64,000 bases of DNA from Acinetobacter pittii ANC 4050. GTDB taxonomy: Bacteria > Pseudomonadota > Gammaproteobacteria > Pseudomonadales > Moraxellaceae. The notes under the pieces are model-generated. The model was not told the DNA's origin. It did not search any database and was given only the letters and a program-made list of their open reading frames with translations. The stretch is taken from assembly GCF_000399685.1 (NCBI RefSeq), contig NZ_KB976987.1, positions 1,052,954-1,116,953 of the forward strand. Direction: 5' to 3'. Each line of letters opens with the position of its first letter. The stretch's first letter is position 1. Positions 1 through 8,995 of the stretch are shown in pieces. The translations under genes were made by a program, and so were the position numbers.

Positions 1-96
1 TGTAGCTCTGTAGCTCTGTAGCTCTGTAGCTCTGTAGCTCTGTAGCTCTGTAGCTCTGTAGCTCTGTAGCTCTGTAGCTCTGTAGCTCTGTAGCTC
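1..96. repeat. Octamer tandem repeat, 12 copies
   Basis: Twelve perfect copies of TGTAGCTC run from the first base of the window to position 96, so the array may extend to the left. The unit is not a multiple of three. Read on the plus strand it gives a TAG stop in every frame. Read on the minus strand it has no stop and encodes the repeating octapeptide ELQSYRAT in all frames. I see no convincing minus-strand start running into it: a short ORF starting near 176 stops exactly at the array edge. It is best treated as a simple-sequence array prone to slippage. Confidence 0.95.
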
Positions 97-368
97 TTAT
101 AAAAACGTAAATAAAAAATGATTTCTCCTGATTTTGGATACTCTATGGCTGTTCTCCAGCTTAGGCTTCTGAAGCATAATTTGATTTGAAAATATGTGGA
201 TTGATTAAATTTTTAAAAATAGTTCAAGCCTACTTAAAATGATGAAATTTTATTTCACTATTTTTATATACCCTAATACTTAAGATAAAAATAAAAGTTA
301 TTTTGTTCTTAAATTTTGAATCCTGTTAAATTTAGAATAGTAATGTATCTTATATTTACTTAAATAAT

Positions 369-384
369 GGTGATATGAGTCACA
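369..384. promoter_or_regulatory. Possible CRP/Vfr-type site, one mismatch
   Basis: GGTGA-TATGAG-TCACA matches the TGTGA-N6-TCACA consensus at nine of ten positions. It lies 365 bases before the small pilin-like ORF, so it could act on that gene only with a distant promoter. Binding is inferred from the match alone. Confidence 0.3.
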
Positions 385-615
385 ATTTAACTGTATTAAG
401 TGTCTTTTTAAAAGCTATGCAAGTGAATAGATATAAATTACATATCAATTAATTATTTTATAATATTATATTTCAAATGTTTTTATTTTAGTATATTTTA
501 AAATGTATATAAATATCAGTAGCTTGTATATTTTTTGGGTTTTTAAGGAATATACATCTTTTATTTACAATATAATTTAAAAAATTTTAACTATTACATT
601 ATTTAAAATAATTAA

Positions 616-631
616 TGTGATTTATATCACA
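616..631. promoter_or_regulatory. CRP/Vfr-type palindrome
   Basis: TGTGA-TTTATA-TCACA is a perfect match to the CRP-family consensus TGTGA-N6-TCACA, extended by one base pair on each side (A...T). It lies about 100 bases upstream of the ATG at 734, a usual activator distance. That suggests cyclic-AMP-responsive control of the small pilin-like gene. This is sequence inference only. Confidence 0.5.
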
Positions 632-733
632 TGAAAATAGATAAATTCTTGATAATTTTAAATTAATAATTGTTTTTAAAGAAAAAATATTGTATCAAAT
701 AGATATAAACTATTTTATAAATAGGTATATAAA

Positions 734-1024
734 ATGAAAAATAATATTTTTAAACTTCTAGTTATGATGGTGCTTTCCACTTCCCCATTATTTTGTTATG
801 CAAATAGCACAATAATGATAAGAGGAAATATTGTTGAAGATACGTGTTCAAGAGAACATAGCGAGATAGAATGTACAGAGGTAAATAATTTAAATATTAA
901 ACTTGATAGTGAATATTTAAATAAAGATAGTCTTTTTAAATTAGCTCAACATACTGAGAAAATGGATACTAGCATTGAAAGCATAGGTTCCAATCATAAG
1001 GTTGTGCTTATCAATTATCACTAA
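734..1024 (+). CDS. Small exported pilin-like protein
   Basis: This 96-residue protein starts with a signal peptide (charged KNN, hydrophobic core, cleavage probably after the CYANS region near residue 24). The mature part opens with a beta-strand pattern, IMIRGNIVEDTC, like the start of type 1 pilins (compare TITINGLVTDKTC in the pilin at 1519). It has two cysteines in the mature region and ends in VVLINYH, like a terminal pilin strand. At about 70 mature residues it is half the usual pilin size, so it may be a minimal or decayed subunit. No strong ribosome binding site is seen and codon use is very AT-rich. A functional link to the operon downstream is inferred from similarity and position. 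Confidence 0.6.
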   Translation: MKNNIFKLLVMMVLSTSPLFCYANSTIMIRGNIVEDTCSREHSEIECTEVNNLNIKLDSEYLNKDSLFKLAQHTEKMDTSIESIGSNHKVVLINYH

Positions 1025-1068
1025 CCACACTGAAGTATTTGAGCTTATTTCAATCATAAGTTTAAATC

Positions 1069-1140
1069 AAAAGAGCAATTTGACGAGTTCATCACGACTT
1101 TTGATGAATTAATAAGAAAATTGCTCTTTTTTCATCAAAA
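1069..1140 (+). terminator. Composite hairpin / terminator with alternative folds
   Basis: Outer arms AAAAGAGCAATTT (1069-1081) and AAATTGCTCTTTT (1118-1130) enclose an inner hairpin, TTCATCA (1088-1094) with TGATGAA (1102-1108). A T-run follows. A second fold pairs 1099-1108 with 1131-1140 and would exclude the first. It lies 45 bases after the small pilin-like ORF and is most simply its terminator. Confidence 0.6.
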
Positions 1141-1518
1141 ATGCCCATTTGTATATTTTTTCTGTATACATATACACAATTTATTCTATATAATTGTATT
1201 CTAAGAATTTAAGCTTATTTTTTCACATAAATGGTTTAATTTTAGTCTATTTACCTCGTGTTCTTATGTAACTAGGTCATCTCTTTAGCTTCTCTTTTTC
1301 TGAAACAAAAAAATTATTTATAAACAGCTATATAGGCTGTTTACAGTAGCTTTTAACTACAAAACAATAGTGTGAACCAATTACTACTATGAAAAAATAA
1401 TGTGATCTAGTTTGCATTTTGTTTGAAATGTGTTTAGGATTGTTACATTACTTTTCAAGATGTCAAACACTGGAAAAGTAAGGAATTAAACTTTTATCCA
1501 GACTTTTGAGAAAACACT
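1141..1518. other. Upstream region of the fimbrial operon
   Basis: This 378-base leader has no ORF of note. It must hold the promoter of the major pilin gene at 1519. I could not pick a convincing -35/-10 pair or operator by eye. A half CRP-like motif (TGTGA near 1400) is too weak to call. Confidence 0.4.
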
Positions 1519-2052
1519 ATGAAAAAACTTGCTTTGATCGCTGCTCTTTCGGTTGTAGGGATTGCGAATGCTCAAGCTGCTGATGGTACAATTACAATTA
1601 ATGGTTTAGTTACAGACAAAACTTGTGACATCGTTACCCCTGCTGGTAAAGACTTCACAGTTACTCTTCCAACTGTTTCTAAACAAACTTTAGCTGTTGC
1701 TGGGGATGTTGCTGGTCGTACTCCTTTCCAAATCAACTTAGCTAACTGTTCACAAGGTAAAGTAGCTACTTACTTCGAACCAGGTGCAACTGTTGACTTC
1801 AATACTGGTCGTTTACTTAACCAAGACGCTACTGGTGCTAAAAACGTTAACGTTCAACTTTTAGGTAGCAACAACAATTTCATCCCAGTACTTGCTGCGG
1901 GTGCAAACGGTGCTCAAGCTAACTCTCAATGGGTTGACGTAGCTGAAGGCGCAAGTGCTGACCTTAACTACTATGCTGAATACTATGCAACTGGCGCTTC
2001 TACTGCTGGTAAAGTAACTACTTCTGTTCAATACACAATTATCTATCAATAA
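1519..2052 (+). CDS. Type 1 fimbrial major subunit (FimA-like)
   Basis: This 177-residue secreted pilin is the first gene of a chaperone-usher operon. The signal peptide ends at ANAQA (about residue 21). The mature chain has the classic pilin layout: an N-terminal donor-strand segment TITINGLV, cysteines in DKTC and LANC that would form the subunit disulfide, and a C-terminal beta strand ending YTIIYQ. Length is typical of FimA-type subunits. GC and codon use are higher and more regular than in the small ORF upstream, as expected for a strongly expressed structural gene. Subunits should polymerise at the outer membrane through the usher encoded downstream. The exact fimbrial type is not resolved. 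Confidence 0.9.
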   Translation: MKKLALIAALSVVGIANAQAADGTITINGLVTDKTCDIVTPAGKDFTVTLPTVSKQTLAVAGDVAGRTPFQINLANCSQGKVATYFEPGATVDFNTGRLLNQDATGAKNVNVQLLGSNNNFIPVLAAGANGAQANSQWVDVAEGASADLNYYAEYYATGASTAGKVTTSVQYTIIYQ

Positions 2053-2065
2053 TTAATTGATAGCG

Positions 2066-2091
2066 GGGTTTCTGTGTCCGCATGGAAACCC
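2066..2091 (+). other. Intercistronic hairpin after the major pilin
   Basis: GGGTTTC (2066-2072) pairs with GAAACCC (2085-2091) in the gap between the pilin stop and the chaperone start. It is followed by a weak T-rich stretch. Such a stem could partly terminate transcription or protect the pilin mRNA, giving an excess of major subunit over assembly proteins. The structure is visible; the role is inferred. Confidence 0.5.
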
Positions 2092-2140
2092 TGTTTTGTG
2101 TAACACTTTCCTGAATCTTTCTTGGTTGAGAACTCGAAAA

Positions 2141-2875
2141 ATGAAATTGAACAGTTATAATTTTTTGTTAGGTTTGGCATTTGCTTCGACAGTAGTCGCA
2201 CCTGCTACTCAAGCAGAAATTGTAATTCATGGCACCCGTGTAATCTATCCATCGGATGCTCGCGAAGTTACGCTACAAGTTAGCAATAACGGTTCAAAGC
2301 CAGCACTTGTCCAAGCTTGGATTGACGAAGGTGACCCTAAGAGTACACCGGACCAATCAAAAGTTCCTTTTATGATTGCTCCTCCAATTTCTCGTGTTGA
2401 AGCAACGAAAAGTCAGACTCTTCGTATTACCGCTTTGCCAAATGCTTCTCAATTAAATCAGAAGCAAGAAACGGTTTTGTGGTTGAATATTTTGGATATC
2501 CCACCAAGACCTACTTCAAAAAGTGAAGATACGACACCTGATAACTTCTTACAACTTGCAATTCGTTCACGTATTAAATTCTTCTATCGTCCTTCATCGA
2601 TTAAAGAAGATGCGAATTTAGCATCAGATAAACTTCAATGGGTTAAATCTGGTCAAAGTTTAATGGTAAAAAATCCTACCCCTTTTCATATCACTATGAC
2701 TTCTATTTACCAAAAGGCAGGTGATAAAAAAGTTGATTTATTACCTCAAGGGCTAATGATTAAGCCTTTTTCTGAAGCGTCAGTTCAACTTAAGAATGGC
2801 AACCTTCAAGATATGAGTTTTATTAATGTCAATGACTACGGTGGTCGCGTTGAGCACCCAATAAAGCTCCAGTAA
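2141..2875 (+). CDS. Periplasmic fimbrial chaperone (PapD family)
   Basis: This 244-residue PapD/FimC-like chaperone should cap pilin subunits in the periplasm by donor-strand complementation. I place the start at the ATG at 2141, which begins a clear signal peptide (MKLNSYNFLL, cleavage after ATQA). The longer open frame from 2057 covers the intercistronic hairpin and has no signal peptide. The mature chain has the family hallmarks: RVIYPSDAREVTLQVSN with the first conserved Arg, the subunit-binding strand LWLNILDIPP, and RSRIKFFYRP with the conserved Lys. It sits between pilin and usher in the usual gene order. The ribosome binding site is weak, so translation may be low relative to the pilin. 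Confidence 0.9.
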   Translation: MKLNSYNFLLGLAFASTVVAPATQAEIVIHGTRVIYPSDAREVTLQVSNNGSKPALVQAWIDEGDPKSTPDQSKVPFMIAPPISRVEATKSQTLRITALPNASQLNQKQETVLWLNILDIPPRPTSKSEDTTPDNFLQLAIRSRIKFFYRPSSIKEDANLASDKLQWVKSGQSLMVKNPTPFHITMTSIYQKAGDKKVDLLPQGLMIKPFSEASVQLKNGNLQDMSFINVNDYGGRVEHPIKLQ

Positions 2876-2930
2876 TCAGATTTATCTTTTTAATAAATTT
2901 AAGCACCTATATGTGTAGGCGGACTTAGCT

Positions 2931-5492
2931 ATGCCAAAAAAAAGGCAAGAATCTTATAAATTATTAAAACGCCATATTTGTTACTACTTGGCTTCTGGTG
3001 TTGTCACAATGACAATGCCTGTATTCGTGCATGCTGAAGAAACAACTACGAGTGCTCCAGTAGAGGCTGAATTTGATTCTGCTTTTTTAATTGGAGATGC
3101 GCAAAAAGTTGATATTTCTCGTTTTAAATATGGTAACCCCGTTTTACCAGGCGAATACAACGTTGATCTATATGTAAATGGGCAATGGTTTGGTAAACGT
3201 CGTATGGTCTTCAAAGCATTAGACCCTAATAAAAATGCAGAAACGTGTTTTACAGGTATGAACCTGCTTGAGTACGGCGTTAAACAAGACGTTTTGTCTA
3301 AGCACACTACCCTTCAAAAAGAAAATAATAGTTGTTATAAAATTGAAGAGTGGGTTGAAAATGCATTTTATGAATTTGATACCTCTCGTTTACGTGTAGA
3401 TATTTCTATTCCACAAGTCGCTTTGCAAAAAAATGCGCAAGGCTATGTTGACCCAAGTGTATGGGACCGTGGTATTAATGCTGGTTTTTTATCTTATAGT
3501 GGTAGTGCCTATAAAACATTTAATCAGTCTGGTGACCGAAGCGAAACAACAAATGCATTTATGGGGGTTACAGCTGGTTTAAATATTGCTGGTTGGCAAT
3601 TACGTCATAATGGCCAGTGGCAATGGCAAGATACACCTGCTGAAAATCAATCTAAATCAGACTATCAAGAAACAAGTACATACTTACAAAGAGCCTTCCC
3701 TAAGTACCGTGGGGTTTTAACACTAGGTGATAGTTTTACCAACGGCGAAGTATTTGATTCTATTGGTTATCGTGGTATTGATTTCTCAAGTGATGACCGC
3801 ATGCTACCCAATAGTATGTTGGGCTACGCCCCTCGTATTCGTGGTAACGCAAAAACCAATGCAAAGGTTGAAGTTCGTCAACAGGGCCAACTTATCTATC
3901 AAACAACTGTTGCACCAGGTAACTTTGAGATTAATGACCTTTACCCTACTGGTTTTGGTGGGGAAATTGAAGTTTCTATTATTGAAGCAAATGGCCAAGT
4001 ACAAAAATTTTCGGTTCCATATGCTTCAGTTGTACAGATGCTCCGTCCAGGCGTAAACCGTTATTCTTTAACTGTAGGTCAGTTCCGAGATCAGGATATC
4101 GACCTTAACCCTTGGGTAATTCAAGGTAAATACCAACAAGGTATTAACAACTATCTAACAGGCTATACGGGCATACAAGCTACAGAAAATTATGCTGCTG
4201 TATTGTTGGGTGCTGCTTTTGCTACACCAATTGGCGCTGTTGCGTTAGATGTTACCCATTCAGAAGCTGACTTTGAAAAACAGTCTTCACAATCTGGGCA
4301 AAGTTTCCGTTTAAGTTATAGTAAGTTAATTACTCCAACTAACACCAACTTAACACTAGCAGCTTATCGTTATTCGACAGAAAACTTCTATAAATTACGT
4401 GATGCTTTACTTATTCGCGATTTAGAAGAAAAAGGCGTAAATACCTATGCTGCTGCTGGCCATCAGCGCAGTGAATTTCAAATTACTTTAAACCAAGGAC
4501 TTCCTGAAGGTTGGGGTAATTTCTATGTGGTTGGCTCATGGGTTGATTATTGGAATCGTAGTGAAAGTACTAAACAGTACCAAATTGGTTATAGCAATAA
4601 CTACCATGGTTTAACCTATGGTTTATCTGCAATTAACCGTAAGGTTGAGTACGGTTCAAATGATGCGACGCATGATACTGAATATTTAATGACGCTTTCA
4701 TTCCCAATTAACTTTAAGAAGAATTCAGTCAACGTCAACGTTACTGCTTCTGAAGACAGCCGTACTGTTGGTGCAAGTGGAATGGTGGGTGATCGCTTTA
4801 GTTATGGTGCCTCTGTTTCACATCAAGACTATGCAAATCCAACATTTAACGCTAATGGTCGTTATCGTACGAACTATGCAACTGTTGGCGGTTCTTACAG
4901 TATTGCTGATTCTTACCAACAAGCAATGGTTAGCTTAAGTGGTAGTGTGGTTGCACATTCAGATGGTATTTTATTTGGACCTGAGCAAGGCCAAACGATG
5001 GTACTTGTACATGCACCTGATGCAGCTGGGGCAAAAGTTAATAATACCGTTGGTTTAAGCGTAAATAAGGCTGGTTATGCGGTTATCCCATATGTAACGC
5101 CTTATCGCCTAAATAATATTACGCTTGACCCACAAGAGATGTCGAGCCAAGTAGAGCTTGAAGAAACAAGTCAACGTATCGCACCTTTTGCTGGTGCAAT
5201 TGCGAAAGTAGATTTTGCGACTAAGACAGGTTATGCAGTCTACATTAATAGTAAAACTGCTGATGGCAACAGTTTACCGTTTGGTGCTCAAGTCTTTAAC
5301 CAAAAAGATGAAGCTGTAGGTATTGTTGCGCAAGGTAGTATGATTTACTTACGTACCCCACTTGCTCAAGATCGTCTCTATGTAAAATGGGGCGACGAAA
5401 GCAATGAGCGTTGTTCGGTTGAGTACAACATCAGTAATCAGTTGCAAAGTAAGCAACAAAGCATGGTAATGACTGAGGCTGTCTGCAAATGA
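2931..5492 (+). CDS. Outer membrane fimbrial usher (FimD/PapC family)
   Basis: This 853-residue usher forms the outer membrane pore that receives chaperone-subunit complexes and extrudes the fimbria. A signal peptide with a long basic start (PKKRQESYKLLKRH) ends near VHA (about residue 35). The N-terminal domain motif FDSAFLIGDAQKVDISRFKYGNPVLPGEYNVDLYVN follows (visible in pieces). Next comes the 24-strand barrel with the plug region near DLYPTGFGGEIEVSI, and a C-terminal domain with LPFGAQV and the final cysteine pair (ERCSVEYN, EAVCK). The length is normal for the family. Its stop codon overlaps the adhesin start by four bases (ATGA), indicating translational coupling. Confidence 0.95.
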   Translation: MPKKRQESYKLLKRHICYYLASGVVTMTMPVFVHAEETTTSAPVEAEFDSAFLIGDAQKVDISRFKYGNPVLPGEYNVDLYVNGQWFGKRRMVFKALDPNKNAETCFTGMNLLEYGVKQDVLSKHTTLQKENNSCYKIEEWVENAFYEFDTSRLRVDISIPQVALQKNAQGYVDPSVWDRGINAGFLSYSGSAYKTFNQSGDRSETTNAFMGVTAGLNIAGWQLRHNGQWQWQDTPAENQSKSDYQETSTYLQRAFPKYRGVLTLGDSFTNGEVFDSIGYRGIDFSSDDRMLPNSMLGYAPRIRGNAKTNAKVEVRQQGQLIYQTTVAPGNFEINDLYPTGFGGEIEVSIIEANGQVQKFSVPYASVVQMLRPGVNRYSLTVGQFRDQDIDLNPWVIQGKYQQGINNYLTGYTGIQATENYAAVLLGAAFATPIGAVALDVTHSEADFEKQSSQSGQSFRLSYSKLITPTNTNLTLAAYRYSTENFYKLRDALLIRDLEEKGVNTYAAAGHQRSEFQITLNQGLPEGWGNFYVVGSWVDYWNRSESTKQYQIGYSNNYHGLTYGLSAINRKVEYGSNDATHDTEYLMTLSFPINFKKNSVNVNVTASEDSRTVGASGMVGDRFSYGASVSHQDYANPTFNANGRYRTNYATVGGSYSIADSYQQAMVSLSGSVVAHSDGILFGPEQGQTMVLVHAPDAAGAKVNNTVGLSVNKAGYAVIPYVTPYRLNNITLDPQEMSSQVELEETSQRIAPFAGAIAKVDFATKTGYAVYINSKTADGNSLPFGAQVFNQKDEAVGIVAQGSMIYLRTPLAQDRLYVKWGDESNERCSVEYNISNQLQSKQQSMVMTEAVCK

Positions 5493-6517
5493 AAAGAATA
5501 TTATTAACGGGTGCTCTATTTACGGCTGGCCTTGGCATGTATAGCGAAGCTAATGCTTACTGTACTTTAGACAATAAGAATGGAGGCTCATTTAGCACGG
5601 TTGGCATTTCCATGGCCGTAGGTCGCGTTGTGGTAAGACCAAGTGATCCTGTTGGAATGGTTTTAAGAAAAGCAACTTTTCCAATTACCGACAATGGTTC
5701 AAGAGCTAAATGTACGTCTTATAGTGATACTATTACTGCCGCACTTACTCAAGGTTATGCATTAAGCCCACTAGGGAATAATATCTATTCTACCAACATT
5801 CCTGGGATTGGTATTCGTCTTTACCGTGAAGCGGAAAATGCAACTAACTTTTCAGGGTATTATCCATATACTCGTAGTTTAACACCAAGCACTTATTATA
5901 CTCTTGCTTCGGGATATTTTGTTGTCGAAATTGTGAAAACTGCTGCACAGACTGGTTCTGGTGCATTAGTGCCTGGTTTATATAGTCGATACTATGTAAG
6001 TGGTTATATGAATCGCCCTTTTTTAACTAGTACAGTTAACGGTGATGCAATTACCATTGCCTCTTCTTCATGTGAAATTCAAGGTAACATCAATAAAGTT
6101 GTACAGCTCCCGACAGTTACAAAGGCTGGTTTCAAAGGCGTTGGTTCCACTCAAGGCGAACAAACTTTTGATATGAATATTCTCTGTAATGGGGGTATCA
6201 ATCCAACAGGTTATGAAGAGAAGAACCTTATTAGTTTAACTTACGACTTTATCCAAGACGGAACAAACAATCAGGTACTTGCAAATACTGCTCCGACATC
6301 TGAAAAAGCAAACGGCGTAGGTGTACAGTTACTCTGGAACTATCAAAATAAAAATCAGGTCATTAAAAAAGGTGACAAATTAGCATTAGGTACATTGTCT
6401 TCTAATCAGACACTTCAATATAACGTACCGATGACTGCCCGCTACTATCAAACTGCAACAAATGTGACTGCTGGTAAAGTGCGTGCAATGGCTACTGTAA
6501 CTATTGAATATGATTAA
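5489..6517 (+). CDS. Two-domain fimbrial tip adhesin (FimH-like)
   Basis: This 342-residue exported protein closes the fimbrial operon. A signal peptide ends at SEANA (about residue 23). Residues 24-190 form an adhesin-like domain with no close motif that I recognise. Residues 195-342 form a pilin domain: SSCEIQG, a second cysteine in ILCNGG, and the closing strand VRAMATVTIEYD. This lectin-plus-pilin architecture and last-gene position are typical of tip adhesins. The ligand cannot be read from the sequence. The start overlaps the usher stop by four bases. No terminator with a strong stem was seen directly after it. Confidence 0.85.
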   Translation: MKRILLTGALFTAGLGMYSEANAYCTLDNKNGGSFSTVGISMAVGRVVVRPSDPVGMVLRKATFPITDNGSRAKCTSYSDTITAALTQGYALSPLGNNIYSTNIPGIGIRLYREAENATNFSGYYPYTRSLTPSTYYTLASGYFVVEIVKTAAQTGSGALVPGLYSRYYVSGYMNRPFLTSTVNGDAITIASSSCEIQGNINKVVQLPTVTKAGFKGVGSTQGEQTFDMNILCNGGINPTGYEEKNLISLTYDFIQDGTNNQVLANTAPTSEKANGVGVQLLWNYQNKNQVIKKGDKLALGTLSSNQTLQYNVPMTARYYQTATNVTAGKVRAMATVTIEYD

Positions 6518-6629
6518 TCATATTCAATAGTTTTTAAACCTAATAATTTCAAATATTTAAATATTAATAATAAATTTTACTTTAACACTACTTTCTAAGA
6601 ATTTCATACTTAACTAGATAGGAATGTTT

Positions 6630-7598
6630 ATGAAAAAAATAGGTATATTTGCTGTTAGTGCAATTACATTATGCTGGGCCATGTATGAAGTATCTTCTGA
6701 TAATACCAATACAGTAACGCATAGCGAGTCAAGCCAAAAAGTAGCATCTAAAAACTTTTCATCATCTGCAAAGGATGAAAAATTAACGTCTCAAACCCTT
6801 TTGGCCCAAACTAACTCACTTAATTCTTCTGCTCCAGTCTGCAAATATAATTTTGACTCGACTCAAGAAGATTATGAACTTTGGAATAATGAATACCCTG
6901 ATTTTCCTAAAAAAATATTCCCTTCGATAAATGGTCAAAAATTTGGTTTTACAGTGGAGCCTAGGTTAGAAAGTGAGTATGGTTACGTAGATTATATAGC
7001 TAGAAGTAAAGTTAGTCTTAATTCTACTAACGATATTGGTGATTTAACGATACCCCACACAGGTATTATCGCATTAGAAATGGAGCTTAAAGTGCCAACA
7101 TCAGCTCTTGGCAACTCATCATTTGGTAACTCTTCTTATATTTCTAATATTGGTTTTATGGGTGTAACAAATAATGGTTACACAGTTAGATCCAACTATT
7201 GGTTTGATATGGGGACTTATGATCCAGATTTTGGTGAGAATCCCCCTAGATTAAGCTATTCTGTAGATTACCGACTTAGTGATAATAGCGGACCTGATAA
7301 TCCTTACATCAAAAGTCAGAATATGACAAATAATACAAAGGAATACCAACGTTTAGGTATCTATATTAATCAGAATACTGGGCAGGTCGGTTTCATTTTT
7401 AATGGGGTTGATCAAGGTTATAAAACTACATTACCTGCTCCACTTGAAAATATAAGTTTTTCTGTTTTAAGTGGTATATCAATTTATTCTCAACAATTAT
7501 TTGGGAAAGAGTTTTCTAATGAACTCATTACTGACCGTAATGCGCTACAATTTAGCTATCCTCAGGGTACAACTGACATGTGCGGTAATGCCATTTAA
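6630..7598 (+). CDS. Exported protein of unknown function (DUF4882-like?)
   Basis: This 322-residue protein has an N-terminal hydrophobic segment (KKIGIFAVSAITLCWAMY) followed by a Ser/Thr/Asn/Lys-rich linker of about 50 residues. The globular domain starts at CKYNFDSTQEDYE and ends near a second cysteine, TDMCGNAI. It contains many Asn/Ser/Tyr beta-type segments (GIIALEMELKVP, IGFMGVTNNG, VGFIFNGVD), suggesting a jelly-roll or lectin-like fold. It resembles, from memory, the Acinetobacter-restricted DUF4882 proteins. The ATG at 6630 is preferred to 6624 because the AGGA motif is then seven bases upstream. It lies 110 bases after the adhesin on the same strand but need not be co-transcribed. 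Confidence 0.65.
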   Translation: MKKIGIFAVSAITLCWAMYEVSSDNTNTVTHSESSQKVASKNFSSSAKDEKLTSQTLLAQTNSLNSSAPVCKYNFDSTQEDYELWNNEYPDFPKKIFPSINGQKFGFTVEPRLESEYGYVDYIARSKVSLNSTNDIGDLTIPHTGIIALEMELKVPTSALGNSSFGNSSYISNIGFMGVTNNGYTVRSNYWFDMGTYDPDFGENPPRLSYSVDYRLSDNSGPDNPYIKSQNMTNNTKEYQRLGIYINQNTGQVGFIFNGVDQGYKTTLPAPLENISFSVLSGISIYSQQLFGKEFSNELITDRNALQFSYPQGTTDMCGNAI

Positions 7599-7618
7599 CA
7601 TATAAAATCACAAGTTGT

Positions 7619-7650
7619 AAAAAAGGGCTGAATCACAGCCCTTTTTTTTA
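7619..7650. terminator. Bidirectional terminator
   Basis: AAGGGCTG (7623-7630) pairs perfectly with CAGCCCTT (7636-7643) around a 5-base loop. An A-run lies on the left and a T-run on the right. It serves the exported protein gene on the plus strand and adhC on the minus strand. Confidence 0.9.
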
Positions 7651-7656
7651 TTTCGT

Positions 7657-8784
<1,128 letters not shown>

Positions 8785-8921
8785 TCATTCGGTATTTATA
8801 GTCGAGCAAAATAGATTATGTAACAGTAATACAAGAGCTTAATTTTGCTTAAATTAAAATTGGCTTTCATGACAATCCATCACAGCATAGCCAGTCATGT
8901 ACCTCTAAGCAAGCCTACATT

Positions 8922-8960
8922 TAAAAAAGAAGAAAACCCCTTACTTAAAGAGGTTTCTTA
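8922..8960 (-). terminator. Terminator of the 623-residue gene
   Basis: On the minus strand AAGAAACCTC pairs with GGGGTTTTCTT (one mismatch), followed by a T-run. It lies about 35 bases after the stop of the gene at 8996-10867 and before adhC, so the two minus-strand genes are probably separate transcripts. Confidence 0.75.
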
Positions 8961-8995
8961 TTAAATCACTTATCTTATAAATGGTTTATGTTTAC

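Larger units (their letters stand above)
97..733. other. AT-rich intergenic region, no gene seen
   Basis: This 637-base stretch is very AT-rich and holds no ORF with a credible start and ribosome binding site. The only structured elements noticed are two CRP-like palindromes (369-384 and 616-631). Its composition resembles that of the small pilin-like ORF that follows and is poorer in GC than the fimbrial operon. Confidence 0.6.

Noticed and set aside
1-96. CRISPR array
   Set aside because: The units are 8 bases and adjoin without spacers.
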